A stretch of DNA of 64,000 nucleotides from CAYJEJ01 sp964369315 (GTDB lineage: Bacteria; Pseudomonadota; Alphaproteobacteria; UBA3830; JAIRWN01): contig CAYJEJ010000001.1 in assembly GCA_964369315.1 (NCBI GenBank), positions 1 through 64,000 on the forward strand, read 5' to 3'. Of this stretch, positions 26,434 to 34,647 are shown piece after piece. The translations under genes were made by a program, and so were the position numbers. Position 1 is the stretch's first letter. Every line of letters starts with the position of its first letter. The notes under the pieces are model-generated. The model worked only from the letters and a program-made list of their open reading frames with translations. It was not told where the DNA came from and made no database searches.

Positions 26434-27183
26434 TTATATAGACCTAGATTGTGACTTATATAGGTCTGTTAGAAATAGTAATTTATTTTTATGCTCAGGT
26501 TTAATGTTGCCCTCATTGAAAAAAATAACCATTACTCGTCTTTTATCTACCAATAATTCAAAATCTTTAGTTTTATGAAAATTAAATCTAGTTTTTCCTG
26601 GATTTTTACCTGCCTTAAGAGGTCTTTTTTTATAAATGTTTGATAACTGTCCATTCGGCATGCATATGATATTAATATTTAAAATTTCAAGATTGTTATC
26701 CTCATATAAAATGGTAATAAAATATGTTAAACAAGGCTTGGATAAACCGTCATATTGATAATAATGTGGGAGATGTGGGGAATATTCTCTTTCCTTTTTG
26801 TTGACATCCATAAAATAATTGTAACTATTTTGATTTTCACCAACAAATATGGAATTATTGTAGTCACCGATATTCCTAGTTTGAACAGTTTTTAGGTCTA
26901 TATGGATAAAAGCATCTTCAACTTCAAAAAATAAATCAGAGCCCACTGGACACGAATTAGGTCTTCCAATGGCTTTTCCATTAAGCAAAGCGTAAACTAT
27001 CCTTTCTGCTCCGACACTAAAATCTCCAGAGCCATTAGTGTTCCAAAACTTATACCATTGACCTTTTATTTTTTCTTTAGTTTGAAAGCCCGAGAGCATC
27101 TCATCTTCTGCAAATTTTAAGAAATAATAAAATTTTTTCAAATATTTATATTCTAAGATTTCTAATTCTTTATCTGTTATCAT
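26434..27183 (-). CDS. putative type II restriction endonuclease
   Basis: 249 residues beginning at ATG 27183, which lies inside the 3' end of the methyltransferase gene (14-base overlap). No close family was recognised by eye, but the segment SDLFFEV then FIHIDLKTVQ (about 82-100) has the spaced acidic-acidic-Lys layout of a PD-(D/E)xK nuclease core (candidate Asp83, Asp96, Lys98). Its tight linkage to a C5-cytosine methyltransferase is the main argument for the function. It is lysine- and asparagine-rich and AT-rich. Target sequence unknown. Confidence 0.65.
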   Translation of the reverse strand: MITDKELEILEYKYLKKFYYFLKFAEDEMLSGFQTKEKIKGQWYKFWNTNGSGDFSVGAERIVYALLNGKAIGRPNSCPVGSDLFFEVEDAFIHIDLKTVQTRNIGDYNNSIFVGENQNSYNYFMDVNKKEREYSPHLPHYYQYDGLSKPCLTYFITILYEDNNLEILNINIICMPNGQLSNIYKKRPLKAGKNPGKTRFNFHKTKDFELLVDKRRVMVIFFNEGNIKPEHKNKLLFLTDLYKSQSRSI

Positions 27184-28372
27184 AATATATCTGTAACATA
27201 TGTAACACTTCTTGTGCAATACGATTAGCAAATTTAACAGGGACAGCATTTCCTATTTGTCGATACATGCTATTTAAACTGCCGTAAAATATAAAATCAT
27301 CGGGAAATGTTTGAATTCTAGCACATTCTCTAGCAGATAGTCGTCGGTGTTTATTTATGTGGATTTCTGGGCTGGTAGCAGTGATAGTGTCACTTGGGGT
27401 TTTCCAGTTTGTTATTCTGAGCGACTGCTCAAATACAATCTGTTTTTCCTCAAGCTCAGTGACTTGTTTGTCGTATTTATCATCAAAATTTAAAATTGTT
27501 TTTAATTTCCACCAATCGTTTGGCTTCGGGATACTGCCAGAATTATTGTCTTTCCTGAACCAGTGTCCTGCTGTGTGTTTGTAACCAAAAATTTGGTCTA
27601 TACTTTTTGTTGAAATATTAGCTTTTTTTCTCCATAATTTCAGATAATCGCATATTTCGAATTGAGTGACCTTGTGTTTTCTTGCCCAAAATTTATCATG
27701 TACATTAGTAGAGCTATAGTGGTTATAGATGGTTTTATTATTGATTTTTATAGGCTCAAATTGAATATCTATATGTTGTAAATCACCGATTGCTTGTTCT
27801 GTTGTAATAAAATTATTAGCTTGATGGGATGCTTTGGGGAAAAAATTCTCGCAACCAATTTTATTTCCAATAATTATTACTCTTTCTCTTTGTTGTGGCA
27901 CACCATAAAAGGCGGTATTTATCAGTTTATAGGCTACCTTGTATCCAAGGTCTTCCAAGTCTTGCTTTATATTTGCAAAAACTAGCCCTTTACCTAGGGA
28001 CAATATACCTTTGACATTTTCAGCGACAATAATTTTTGGATTAGAAATTGTAATAAACCTAATCATCTCTTTGTATAAGGCATTTCTGTCATCATTAACA
28101 TGCCTGTTTTTGTTAGCGATTGAAAAGCCTTGACAAGGAAACCCGCCGATTAGAACATCGACATCTCTAGGGATTAAATCATCTTTGATTTCAGATATAT
28201 TAAGATTTAATATGTTTGGGTCTATGTTTTTCGCATAAGTGGTACAGGCATCTTTGTCAAAATCATTCGCAAAAATAATATTAAATCCAGACTGTTTAAA
28301 GCCTAAATCCATGCCCCCAGCTCCAGAGAACAAACTAATTAGTTTAAAATTATTAGACAAAAGCCATCCCAC
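27170..28372 (-). CDS. DNA (cytosine-5)-methyltransferase, type II
   Basis: 400 residues with the ordered motifs of m5C methyltransferases: I LFSGAGGMDLGF (14-25), IV with catalytic Cys80 (GGFPCQGFS), VI AENVKG (117-122), VIII QQRERVIIIG, then a target-recognition region (about 220-320) and X IGNAVPVKFANRIA near the C-terminus. It would protect host DNA from the overlapping putative nuclease. The pair lies between secG and the exported kinase duplicates, with no transposase nearby. The target sequence cannot be read from the protein by eye. Confidence 0.9.
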   Translation of the reverse strand: MGWLLSNNFKLISLFSGAGGMDLGFKQSGFNIIFANDFDKDACTTYAKNIDPNILNLNISEIKDDLIPRDVDVLIGGFPCQGFSIANKNRHVNDDRNALYKEMIRFITISNPKIIVAENVKGILSLGKGLVFANIKQDLEDLGYKVAYKLINTAFYGVPQQRERVIIIGNKIGCENFFPKASHQANNFITTEQAIGDLQHIDIQFEPIKINNKTIYNHYSSTNVHDKFWARKHKVTQFEICDYLKLWRKKANISTKSIDQIFGYKHTAGHWFRKDNNSGSIPKPNDWWKLKTILNFDDKYDKQVTELEEKQIVFEQSLRITNWKTPSDTITATSPEIHINKHRRLSARECARIQTFPDDFIFYGSLNSMYRQIGNAVPVKFANRIAQEVLHMLQIYYDNR

Positions 28373-28552
28373 GATATCATAAAAATCAACCTAGCACATA
28401 CTGAAGTGCGATAACAGTTCCGCGAATTTTCTTGCTATTGTACTCTAATAGTATTGTATTTTGAAGTCGAAATTATCTTTTGAGTTACTCTCACCATTTG
28501 ATTTAGGTTAAACAATGGATAAGATAACCTTATTATAGATTTATATTGCTTC
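28373..28552. other. intergenic region left of the duplication
   Basis: AT-rich, non-coding stretch between the methyltransferase start and the left end of the 1741-bp repeats. A short CTATT/AATAG hairpin occurs around 28435-28460. I see no convincing promoter or gene. Confidence 0.4.
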
Positions 28553-28565
28553 TTGAATTTGAGTT

Positions 28566-28584
28566 GGGGCGGTGTATCCGCCCC
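28566..28584 (-). terminator. GC hairpin after copy A
   Basis: GGGGCGG and CCGCCCC around a five-base loop, 10 bases after the stop. There is no T-run after it, so it may stabilise the mRNA end or act with other factors rather than be a full intrinsic terminator. One arm derives from alaS codons. Confidence 0.35.
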
Positions 28585-28594
28585 ATGCAATTTG

Positions 28595-30103
28595 TTAAAG
28601 GTTTTCGAAGTCTTTTATTTTAAAATCAAAGTACTTAATAGCGGTTATTTGTAGAGCTAATTCGTTAAAACCACAAGAGAGATTGTTATCTTTCAATTGC
28701 TCTAGGGTGCTGTTTGGGTTAAGCAACACGTCAGAGAATTTTATGACAGATTTTAAGTAATCTAATTCATTAGGGTAGGTTTCAGCGAATGCTTTTGGGA
28801 ACTTTGTTTTTATTTCCCCTTGAGCATTGGTGAAATTATATTCATTCGCCGTGTCGCAAAATGGGTTGCAAGAAAACAATGCTCCTAATTGAAAGGTTGT
28901 GTCCCAGTATGAGTTAAATGCAAAACCTTTGAAATACCCAAGAAGCATTCGATGGGGCTCCTCTTCTTGAACAATTATGTCTTTGTGAAAGAAAGGTAGG
29001 TGTTTTCTATTGATTATGTGTCTGGCGATATAACTGTCCATAAAATCTACGAATGTTGCTAAATCTTTAAAAGATTGTGCCCCACGGTTGTTCCAACTTC
29101 TATTACCACCACCATATATTTCATCAAATATTTTTAAACCATAATAATATTCCCCCAATGCATATTGTAAAGCAATAGAATTATCAAATAATTGATAATA
29201 TTGCTTAAGAAACACACATTTTTGTTCAGACGTATTTGTGGTTGTGTCGAGCAGTATATCTGAGACGTCAGCACATATATTTGTTAATTCTTTCTCTTTT
29301 TTTATTGCATTTAAGCTAAGATTGTCTGTTGTTAAATAGCGAAAAGTTTCGGAGTATAATCTTGCAGAACTCCAATCTATTATAAAAATTGTTGGATTCT
29401 GAGGTGTCATGTCACTGTAATTTATAAAAAAATTTTTTCCATGCATATCTCCTTGATGATAACCCCTTTCAGGCAGAACACATAATAAATTACCCCAAAA
29501 TTCTTCAGTTTTCTCGGCTTCATCGAGTTGTTTTGCTCTTGTGTGATGAGATAAGATACCAAATATTTGTGTTCCTTGAGCGAATGGTTGTATTTGTACA
29601 AGTTTTTCATTTGGATTTAACTTCCCTATTTGACTTAGGTCATCGGATAAGAAGTTAATTTTTCTAACATTGTGACTTGATGTATCTACTATCAACATAT
29701 CTGTGGGGTGCACGGCGATGACCTTATAAGTTTCTCCATCAAAATCGAAATCAAATATAGGTGTTAAACCATTGTCAGATGGTGTTATGTTCTTTGCCAT
29801 CATTTGGGACTTAAGGATTTGTAGGCTTTTGAATTCTTCATTGTCTCTTTGGGATTCGGCAATTTTGATAATATGGTTTTCATGTTTGTAAATGTGGGCG
29901 ATTTTCTCTATTGGATAGTGTATTTTTTCCACGAGAGCTTTAGTGTCGTCATTAGGTGATATTTGTACTAATTTTGTTTTATCAATATTAAAATGTTGAG
30001 AAGCAACATTGAGCATGTCGTCAATATTTAAGGCAGCGTTTAAATGGCAAGCACTAACTATTGATGTGATGGCAAGACATAAATAAGTATATAATTTTTT
30101 CAT
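28595..30103 (-). CDS. exported APH/choline-kinase-fold protein, copy A
   Basis: 502 residues from ATG 30103, preceded by AAGGAG; a longer frame to 30136 is less likely. The N-terminus is a signal peptide whose VSAC (16-19) forms a lipobox, so it is probably a lipoprotein (cleavage at LNA by the ordinary peptidase is an alternative). Kinase-like features: IIKIAE with candidate beta-3 Lys80, a following helix with Glu89, the catalytic loop QGDMHGKN (Asp219, Asn224) and metal motif IDWSSA (Asp243). The loop His of the usual HGDxxxxN is Gln here, shifted by one residue from an adjacent His. The family was not recognised beyond this fold. It has its own promoter and a GC hairpin after the stop. 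Confidence 0.62.
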   Translation of the reverse strand: MKKLYTYLCLAITSIVSACHLNAALNIDDMLNVASQHFNIDKTKLVQISPNDDTKALVEKIHYPIEKIAHIYKHENHIIKIAESQRDNEEFKSLQILKSQMMAKNITPSDNGLTPIFDFDFDGETYKVIAVHPTDMLIVDTSSHNVRKINFLSDDLSQIGKLNPNEKLVQIQPFAQGTQIFGILSHHTRAKQLDEAEKTEEFWGNLLCVLPERGYHQGDMHGKNFFINYSDMTPQNPTIFIIDWSSARLYSETFRYLTTDNLSLNAIKKEKELTNICADVSDILLDTTTNTSEQKCVFLKQYYQLFDNSIALQYALGEYYYGLKIFDEIYGGGNRSWNNRGAQSFKDLATFVDFMDSYIARHIINRKHLPFFHKDIIVQEEEPHRMLLGYFKGFAFNSYWDTTFQLGALFSCNPFCDTANEYNFTNAQGEIKTKFPKAFAETYPNELDYLKSVIKFSDVLLNPNSTLEQLKDNNLSCGFNELALQITAIKYFDFKIKDFENL

Positions 30104-30136
30104 TCTTTTACTCCTTATTTTTAGAACGATATACAC

Positions 30137-30166
30137 TATATATCACAAATATACCGTAATAGTCAA
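30137..30166 (-). promoter_or_regulatory. promoter of exported kinase gene, copy A
   Basis: TTGACT (complement of 30161-30166), 18-base spacer, TATATA (30137-30142), about 34 bases upstream of the ATG with AAGGAG in between. The same promoter is present 1741 bases to the right, so both copies can be transcribed independently. Confidence 0.55.
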
Positions 30167-30233
30167 AGAAACCTTATTTTGAATTTTGTTAAAAATTGCT
30201 GTTTTTTTGTATAAAGGAGATGGTGTTTTTTAT

Positions 30234-30313
30234 TTATTTTTTAATAGAGAAGTCGCTTGTTCTAACTAGCTCAAGCATTTTATTGAATGCTTTTTGAATT
30301 TGAGTTGGGGCGG
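30234..30313 (-). pseudogene. displaced copy of the alaS 3' end
   Basis: Read in the alaS frame it gives the last 26 or so codons and the stop of alaS (PTQIQKAFNKMLE, a few changed residues, then SDFSIKK and stop). The corresponding residues in the intact gene differ at four positions, so the copies have begun to diverge or came from different sources. It lies between the two kinase genes. A still shorter trace (TAPTQIQ then EAI and a stop) is at about 28543-28575. Confidence 0.8.
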
Positions 30314-30325
30314 AGTATCCGCCCC
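30307..30325 (-). terminator. GC hairpin after copy B
   Basis: Same seven-base-pair GC hairpin as after copy A, 1741 bases to the right, with a slightly different loop. No T-run follows. Confidence 0.35.
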
Positions 30326-30335
30326 ATGCAATTTG

Positions 30336-31844
30336 TTAAAGGTTTTCGAAGTCTTTTATTTTAAAATCAAAGTACTTAATAGCGGTTATTTGTAGAGCTA
30401 ATTCGTTAAAACCACAAGAGAGATTGTTATCTTTCAATTGCTCTAGGGTGCTGTTTGGGTTAAGCAACACGTCAGAGAATTTTATGACAGATTTTAAGTA
30501 ATCTAATTCATTAGGGTAGGTTTCAGCGAATGCTTTTGGGAACTTTGTTTTTATTTCCCCTTGAGCATTGGTGAAATTATATTCATTCGCCGTGTCGCAA
30601 AATGGGTTGCAAGAAAACAATGAACCTAATTGAAAGGTTGTGTCCCAGTGTGAGTTAAATACAGACTCTTTGAGATATTCAAGAGAAAAGATTGCATTGT
30701 CTTGAACAATTATGTCTTTGTGAAAGCAAGGTAGGTGTTGTCTATTGATTATGTGTCTAGCGATATAACTGTTCATAGAATCTACTAATGTTGCTAAATC
30801 TTTAAAAGATTGTGCCCCACGGTTTTGCCACTCTAACGTATTTTCACGCATCTCTAATAATTGACAATCTTCACATCCAAAGAGATATTCATAAACGGGT
30901 GACGAATCGAAAAAAGCAAAAAATTTTCTATTGAAGTGTTTTCTAAGTTTTTCAAGGATATGTGCAGCATTGTTCCCCCTTTGTACCATACCCCAGTCTA
31001 AGGGTGGGGCATCATTTTGAGCTAATTGACCAAGGCGGGATAATTGTTTCTCTGCGTTAAAGCTAAGAGCATATGGAAGGAGAATAAGCGGTATTAGCTC
31101 CATCTCTTCTTGCTCTCTTGCGGAGCTCCAGTCTATAAAATAACAAATTCTTTTATTAGGTAAGAACAATATATTACCAGAATTACCATCTCCATGGGAA
31201 ATTTTGTTTTCATAGAGAGTGCATAATAAATTACCCCAAAATTCTTCAGTTTTCTCGGCTTCATCGAATTGTTTTGCTTTTATGTGAGAAGATAAGATGT
31301 CAAATATTTTTGTTCCTTGAGCGAATGGTTGTATTTGTACAAGTTTTTCATTTGGATTTAACTTCCCTATTTGACTTAGGTCATCGGATAAGAAGTTAAT
31401 TTTTCTAACATTGTGACTTGATGTATCTACTATCAACATATCTGTGGGGTGCACGGCGATGACCTTATAAGTTTCTCCATCAAAATCGAAATCAAATATA
31501 GGTGTTAAACCATTGTCAGATGGTGTTATGTTCTTTGCCATCATTTGGGACTTAAGGATTTGTAGGCTTTTGAATTCTTCATTGTCTCTTTGGGATTCGG
31601 CAATTTTGATAATATGGTTTTCATGTTTGTAAATGTGGGCGATTTTCTCTATTGGATAGTGTATTTTTTCCACGAGAGCTTTAGTGTCGTCATTAGGTGA
31701 TATTTGTACTAATTTTGTTTTATCAATATTAAAATGTTGAGAAGCAACATTGAGCATGTCGTCAATATTTAAGGCAGCGTTTAAATGGCAAGCACTAACT
31801 ATTGATGTGATGGCAAGACATAAATAAGTATATAATTTTTTCAT
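30336..31844 (-). CDS. exported APH/choline-kinase-fold protein, copy B
   Basis: 502 residues from ATG 31844. Residues 1-178 and roughly the last 95 are identical or nearly so to copy A, including the signal peptide with lipobox; the middle (about 179-415) is different, with only the kinase core retained: SHGDGNSGN (His217, Asp219, Asn224) and IDWSSA (Asp238). Unlike copy A it has the canonical His. The equal total length despite a diverged centre is notable. ATP is scarce in the periplasm, so if active it may work elsewhere, such as after release into a host; this is inference. Confidence 0.62.
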   Translation of the reverse strand: MKKLYTYLCLAITSIVSACHLNAALNIDDMLNVASQHFNIDKTKLVQISPNDDTKALVEKIHYPIEKIAHIYKHENHIIKIAESQRDNEEFKSLQILKSQMMAKNITPSDNGLTPIFDFDFDGETYKVIAVHPTDMLIVDTSSHNVRKINFLSDDLSQIGKLNPNEKLVQIQPFAQGTKIFDILSSHIKAKQFDEAEKTEEFWGNLLCTLYENKISHGDGNSGNILFLPNKRICYFIDWSSAREQEEMELIPLILLPYALSFNAEKQLSRLGQLAQNDAPPLDWGMVQRGNNAAHILEKLRKHFNRKFFAFFDSSPVYEYLFGCEDCQLLEMRENTLEWQNRGAQSFKDLATLVDSMNSYIARHIINRQHLPCFHKDIIVQDNAIFSLEYLKESVFNSHWDTTFQLGSLFSCNPFCDTANEYNFTNAQGEIKTKFPKAFAETYPNELDYLKSVIKFSDVLLNPNSTLEQLKDNNLSCGFNELALQITAIKYFDFKIKDFENL

Positions 31845-31877
31845 TCTTTTACTCCTTATTTTTAGAACGATATACAC

Positions 31878-31907
31878 TATATATCACAAATATACCGTAA
31901 TAGTCAA
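31878..31907 (-). promoter_or_regulatory. promoter of exported kinase gene, copy B
   Basis: Identical to the promoter of copy A (TTGACT, 18 bases, TATATA), located between alaS and copy B, so the gene need not depend on recA-alaS transcription. Confidence 0.55.
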
Positions 31908-31974
31908 AGAAACCTTATTTTGAATTTTGTTAAAAATTGCTGTTTTTTTGTATAAAGGAGATGGTGTTTTTTAT

Positions 31975-34647
31975 TTATTTTTTAATAGAGAAATCGCTTG
32001 CACTAATCACCTCAAGCATTTTATTGAATGCTTTTTGAATTTGAGTTGGGGCGGTGCCTCCCCCTTGAGCGAAGGTTGGCTTGCCTCCACCACCTGTGCC
32101 GCCAATTATACTAATCACATCTTGTAATAAATTATCAGCACGAATAGTGTTGGATATGTTCTCGCTCACGCCGATTAATAACGACACTTTACCTTCTTCA
32201 GATGTGTTGGCTATTGCAAATACGCTATTTTGTGGGTTTTTGAGCTTGAGATAGTCCATCAGTGGGCGTAGGTCATTTTTATTAATTTGATTGACTGATT
32301 TGGCAATAAAATGCACACCATTTTCTAGTGTTAAGTTTGTGTCATTATTAGAAGCAACAAATAATAACTTTTGCTGAAGGTGACTGATTTTTTCTTCAAG
32401 CGATTTGTTAAGTTCGATCAAGCTAGAGCACTTATTAACAAGTTCATGTGGAGAGCACTTAATCACCGCACAGACGTCCCTGACCTTATGTTCAAAATCG
32501 GCAAAATAATTAAAGACTTCTATCCCAGAGATTGCTTCTATCCTGCGGGTATTCGAGCCAATCCCACTTTGCTCAACTATTTTAAATACACCGATAGCTT
32601 TTGAATCCTCGACATGCAAGCCCCCACAGAGCTCGCATGATATTGTATCGCCAGATATTTTATCCTTCATCGTGATTATGCGAACCTTGTCGCCATACTT
32701 ATCGCCAAATAATGCCATGGCACCAGAGCTTATGGCGTCATCTTTATCAGTGATTTTTGTTGTGACTTGCAACGAACTTTGTATCCAGCAATTTACAATC
32801 TGCTCAACTTGTTGGATTTGTTCTGTGCTGAGTGCTTTTGCAAAACTAAAATCAAAACGGATTCTCTCTTGGGTGACTTGAGAGCCCTTTTGGAGCACTG
32901 AGCTGCCCAAGACCTTGCGTAATGCCGCGTGTAATAAGTGGGTCGCACTGTGATTAGCACGTAATTTTGTGCGTATGATAAGGTTTGGCTTCATGAAGAC
33001 GTCGTCTTGTTCTTTTAAGGTGCCGGTGAGCATCTTGCCATAGTGCAGGATGAGACCTCCAACTTTTTTTGTATCCTCTACAGAAAAGACAAAATCTCCT
33101 TTCGAAATCAGCCCTTGGTCACCGGCCTGTCCACCTGATTCAGCATAAAAACAGGTTTCATAAGTGACGAGAGCTCCCTGCTGCCCTTCAGATATTCTTT
33201 CAGACACTTGGTTTTCAGTGATAATGGAGGCCACAATCGAGCAATTGTCAGATTTCTCATACACAGAGGATATTGTATCTTTCCCAATCATCTTTTGCTT
33301 CAGCTCCAAAAGTGACTGGTTCAAAGCATTATCGCCCGACCCACTCCAATTTTTTTTCGAATTTTCTTTTTGCTCAGTTAAACAAGCATTAAAACAATCA
33401 ATGTCGACTGACATCCCCTTTTCTTTCAAAATATCTTGCGTTAAATCGAGGGGGAAACCAAATGTGTCATAAAGCTTAAAGGCAACTTCACCAGACATTA
33501 ATTTAGCACCTGTCAACTTTGCTGTTTCAAAGTTTAAGAGCTCAAGCCCTTTATCCAGCACTTGTTGAAATCGTTCTTCTTCTTGCAATATTGCGGTCTT
33601 AATAGTGCTATTAAAAATTTCCAGTTCTTGATAGTGCCCAGCCATCCGAGGGATGAATCTTTCAGCAACCTTGGGTAGGAATGCTTTTTTTGATGAAACT
33701 CCCAACCGATGAGCATGGCGTATTGCACGGCGAATAATCCTTCTTAAAACGTATCCTCGTCCCTCGTTACTGGGTAAGACTCCGTCTGCAATCAAAAAGC
33801 AAATAGTTCTGATATGGTCGGCAATCACTTTATGCGATACGCCCATATCACTAATAGGATTACCAATGATTTCGTTGATATCGGATATAGACGATTTTAA
33901 AATATCAGTTTCATAATTATTCTCCACGCCCTGTAGGGTTGCGGCGAGACGCTCTAGCCCAATTCCAGTATCTATCGATGGTTTTGGTAACATGATTTGG
34001 CGACCGTCTTGTAAGCGTTCAAATTGCATGAATACCAAATTCCAGATTTCAACAAATCTGTCGCCATCTTGCTCTGCTGAACCAGGTATTCCACCCCATA
34101 TATGCTCCCCATGGTCGTAAAATATTTCAGAGCACGGTCCACAAGGACCCGTCTCGCCCATAGACCAAAAGTTATCATTTGTCGAAATGCGTATTATCTT
34201 TGAATCATCAAAGCCAGTTAACTTTTTCCAAATGCTAGCTGCCTCTTCATCAGTGTGATAGACGGTGACCAACAGTTTATTAGGGTTTAATCCAACGGTT
34301 TTTGTTAAAAATTCCCACGCAAAAACAATCGCTTCTTCTTTAAAATAATCTCCAAATGAAAAATTGCCCAACATCTCGAAAAATGTGTGATGCCGTGCAG
34401 TATGACCGACCTGTTCAAGGTCATTATGCTTCCCGCCGGCACGAACACACTTTTGAGTAGTGGTCGCTCTTGAGATGTTACTTTTTATTGCACCAGTGAA
34501 AATGTCCTTAAATTGCACCATACCGGCGTTGACAAAAAGTAAGCTCGGGTCATTACTAGGGATTAGTGAGCTCGACGGAAGAATTTCATGGTCTTTGCTA
34601 GAGAAAAAGCTCAAAAATTCATTACGTAAATCACTTGATGATGTCAT
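31975..34647 (-). CDS. alaS: alanyl-tRNA synthetase
   Basis: 890 residues. Class II catalytic core in the N-terminal part with the GNFSFGDYFKEEA block, the editing domain with zinc ligands HSATH and CELCGGLH, and the C-terminal DHHA1-like region with IGGTGGGGKPTFAQGGG. The start directly follows the recA stop codon, the normal recA-alaS order of alphaproteobacteria. The extreme C-terminus after TAPTQIQ belongs to the sequence repeated in the neighbouring 1741-bp units, so the present tail might have been replaced by recombination. Confidence 0.96.
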   Translation of the reverse strand: MTSSSDLRNEFLSFFSSKDHEILPSSSLIPSNDPSLLFVNAGMVQFKDIFTGAIKSNISRATTTQKCVRAGGKHNDLEQVGHTARHHTFFEMLGNFSFGDYFKEEAIVFAWEFLTKTVGLNPNKLLVTVYHTDEEAASIWKKLTGFDDSKIIRISTNDNFWSMGETGPCGPCSEIFYDHGEHIWGGIPGSAEQDGDRFVEIWNLVFMQFERLQDGRQIMLPKPSIDTGIGLERLAATLQGVENNYETDILKSSISDINEIIGNPISDMGVSHKVIADHIRTICFLIADGVLPSNEGRGYVLRRIIRRAIRHAHRLGVSSKKAFLPKVAERFIPRMAGHYQELEIFNSTIKTAILQEEERFQQVLDKGLELLNFETAKLTGAKLMSGEVAFKLYDTFGFPLDLTQDILKEKGMSVDIDCFNACLTEQKENSKKNWSGSGDNALNQSLLELKQKMIGKDTISSVYEKSDNCSIVASIITENQVSERISEGQQGALVTYETCFYAESGGQAGDQGLISKGDFVFSVEDTKKVGGLILHYGKMLTGTLKEQDDVFMKPNLIIRTKLRANHSATHLLHAALRKVLGSSVLQKGSQVTQERIRFDFSFAKALSTEQIQQVEQIVNCWIQSSLQVTTKITDKDDAISSGAMALFGDKYGDKVRIITMKDKISGDTISCELCGGLHVEDSKAIGVFKIVEQSGIGSNTRRIEAISGIEVFNYFADFEHKVRDVCAVIKCSPHELVNKCSSLIELNKSLEEKISHLQQKLLFVASNNDTNLTLENGVHFIAKSVNQINKNDLRPLMDYLKLKNPQNSVFAIANTSEEGKVSLLIGVSENISNTIRADNLLQDVISIIGGTGGGGKPTFAQGGGTAPTQIQKAFNKMLEVISASDFSIKK

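Larger units (their letters stand above)
28553..30293 (-). repeat. tandem repeat unit A (1741 bp)
   Basis: Left copy of a tandem duplication that contains the first exported kinase-like gene, its promoter and a remnant of the alaS 3' end. It begins with the 20-base segment TTGAATTTGAGTTGGGGCGG at 28553-28572, which recurs at 30294 and 32035, spacing exactly 1741 bases each time. Confidence 0.9.
30294..32034 (-). repeat. tandem repeat unit B (1741 bp)
   Basis: Right copy of the same unit, containing the second exported kinase-like gene and the end of the intact alaS. The two units are near-identical outside a central region of the kinase gene (about residues 179-415 of the protein), where they diverge strongly. 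Confidence 0.9.
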
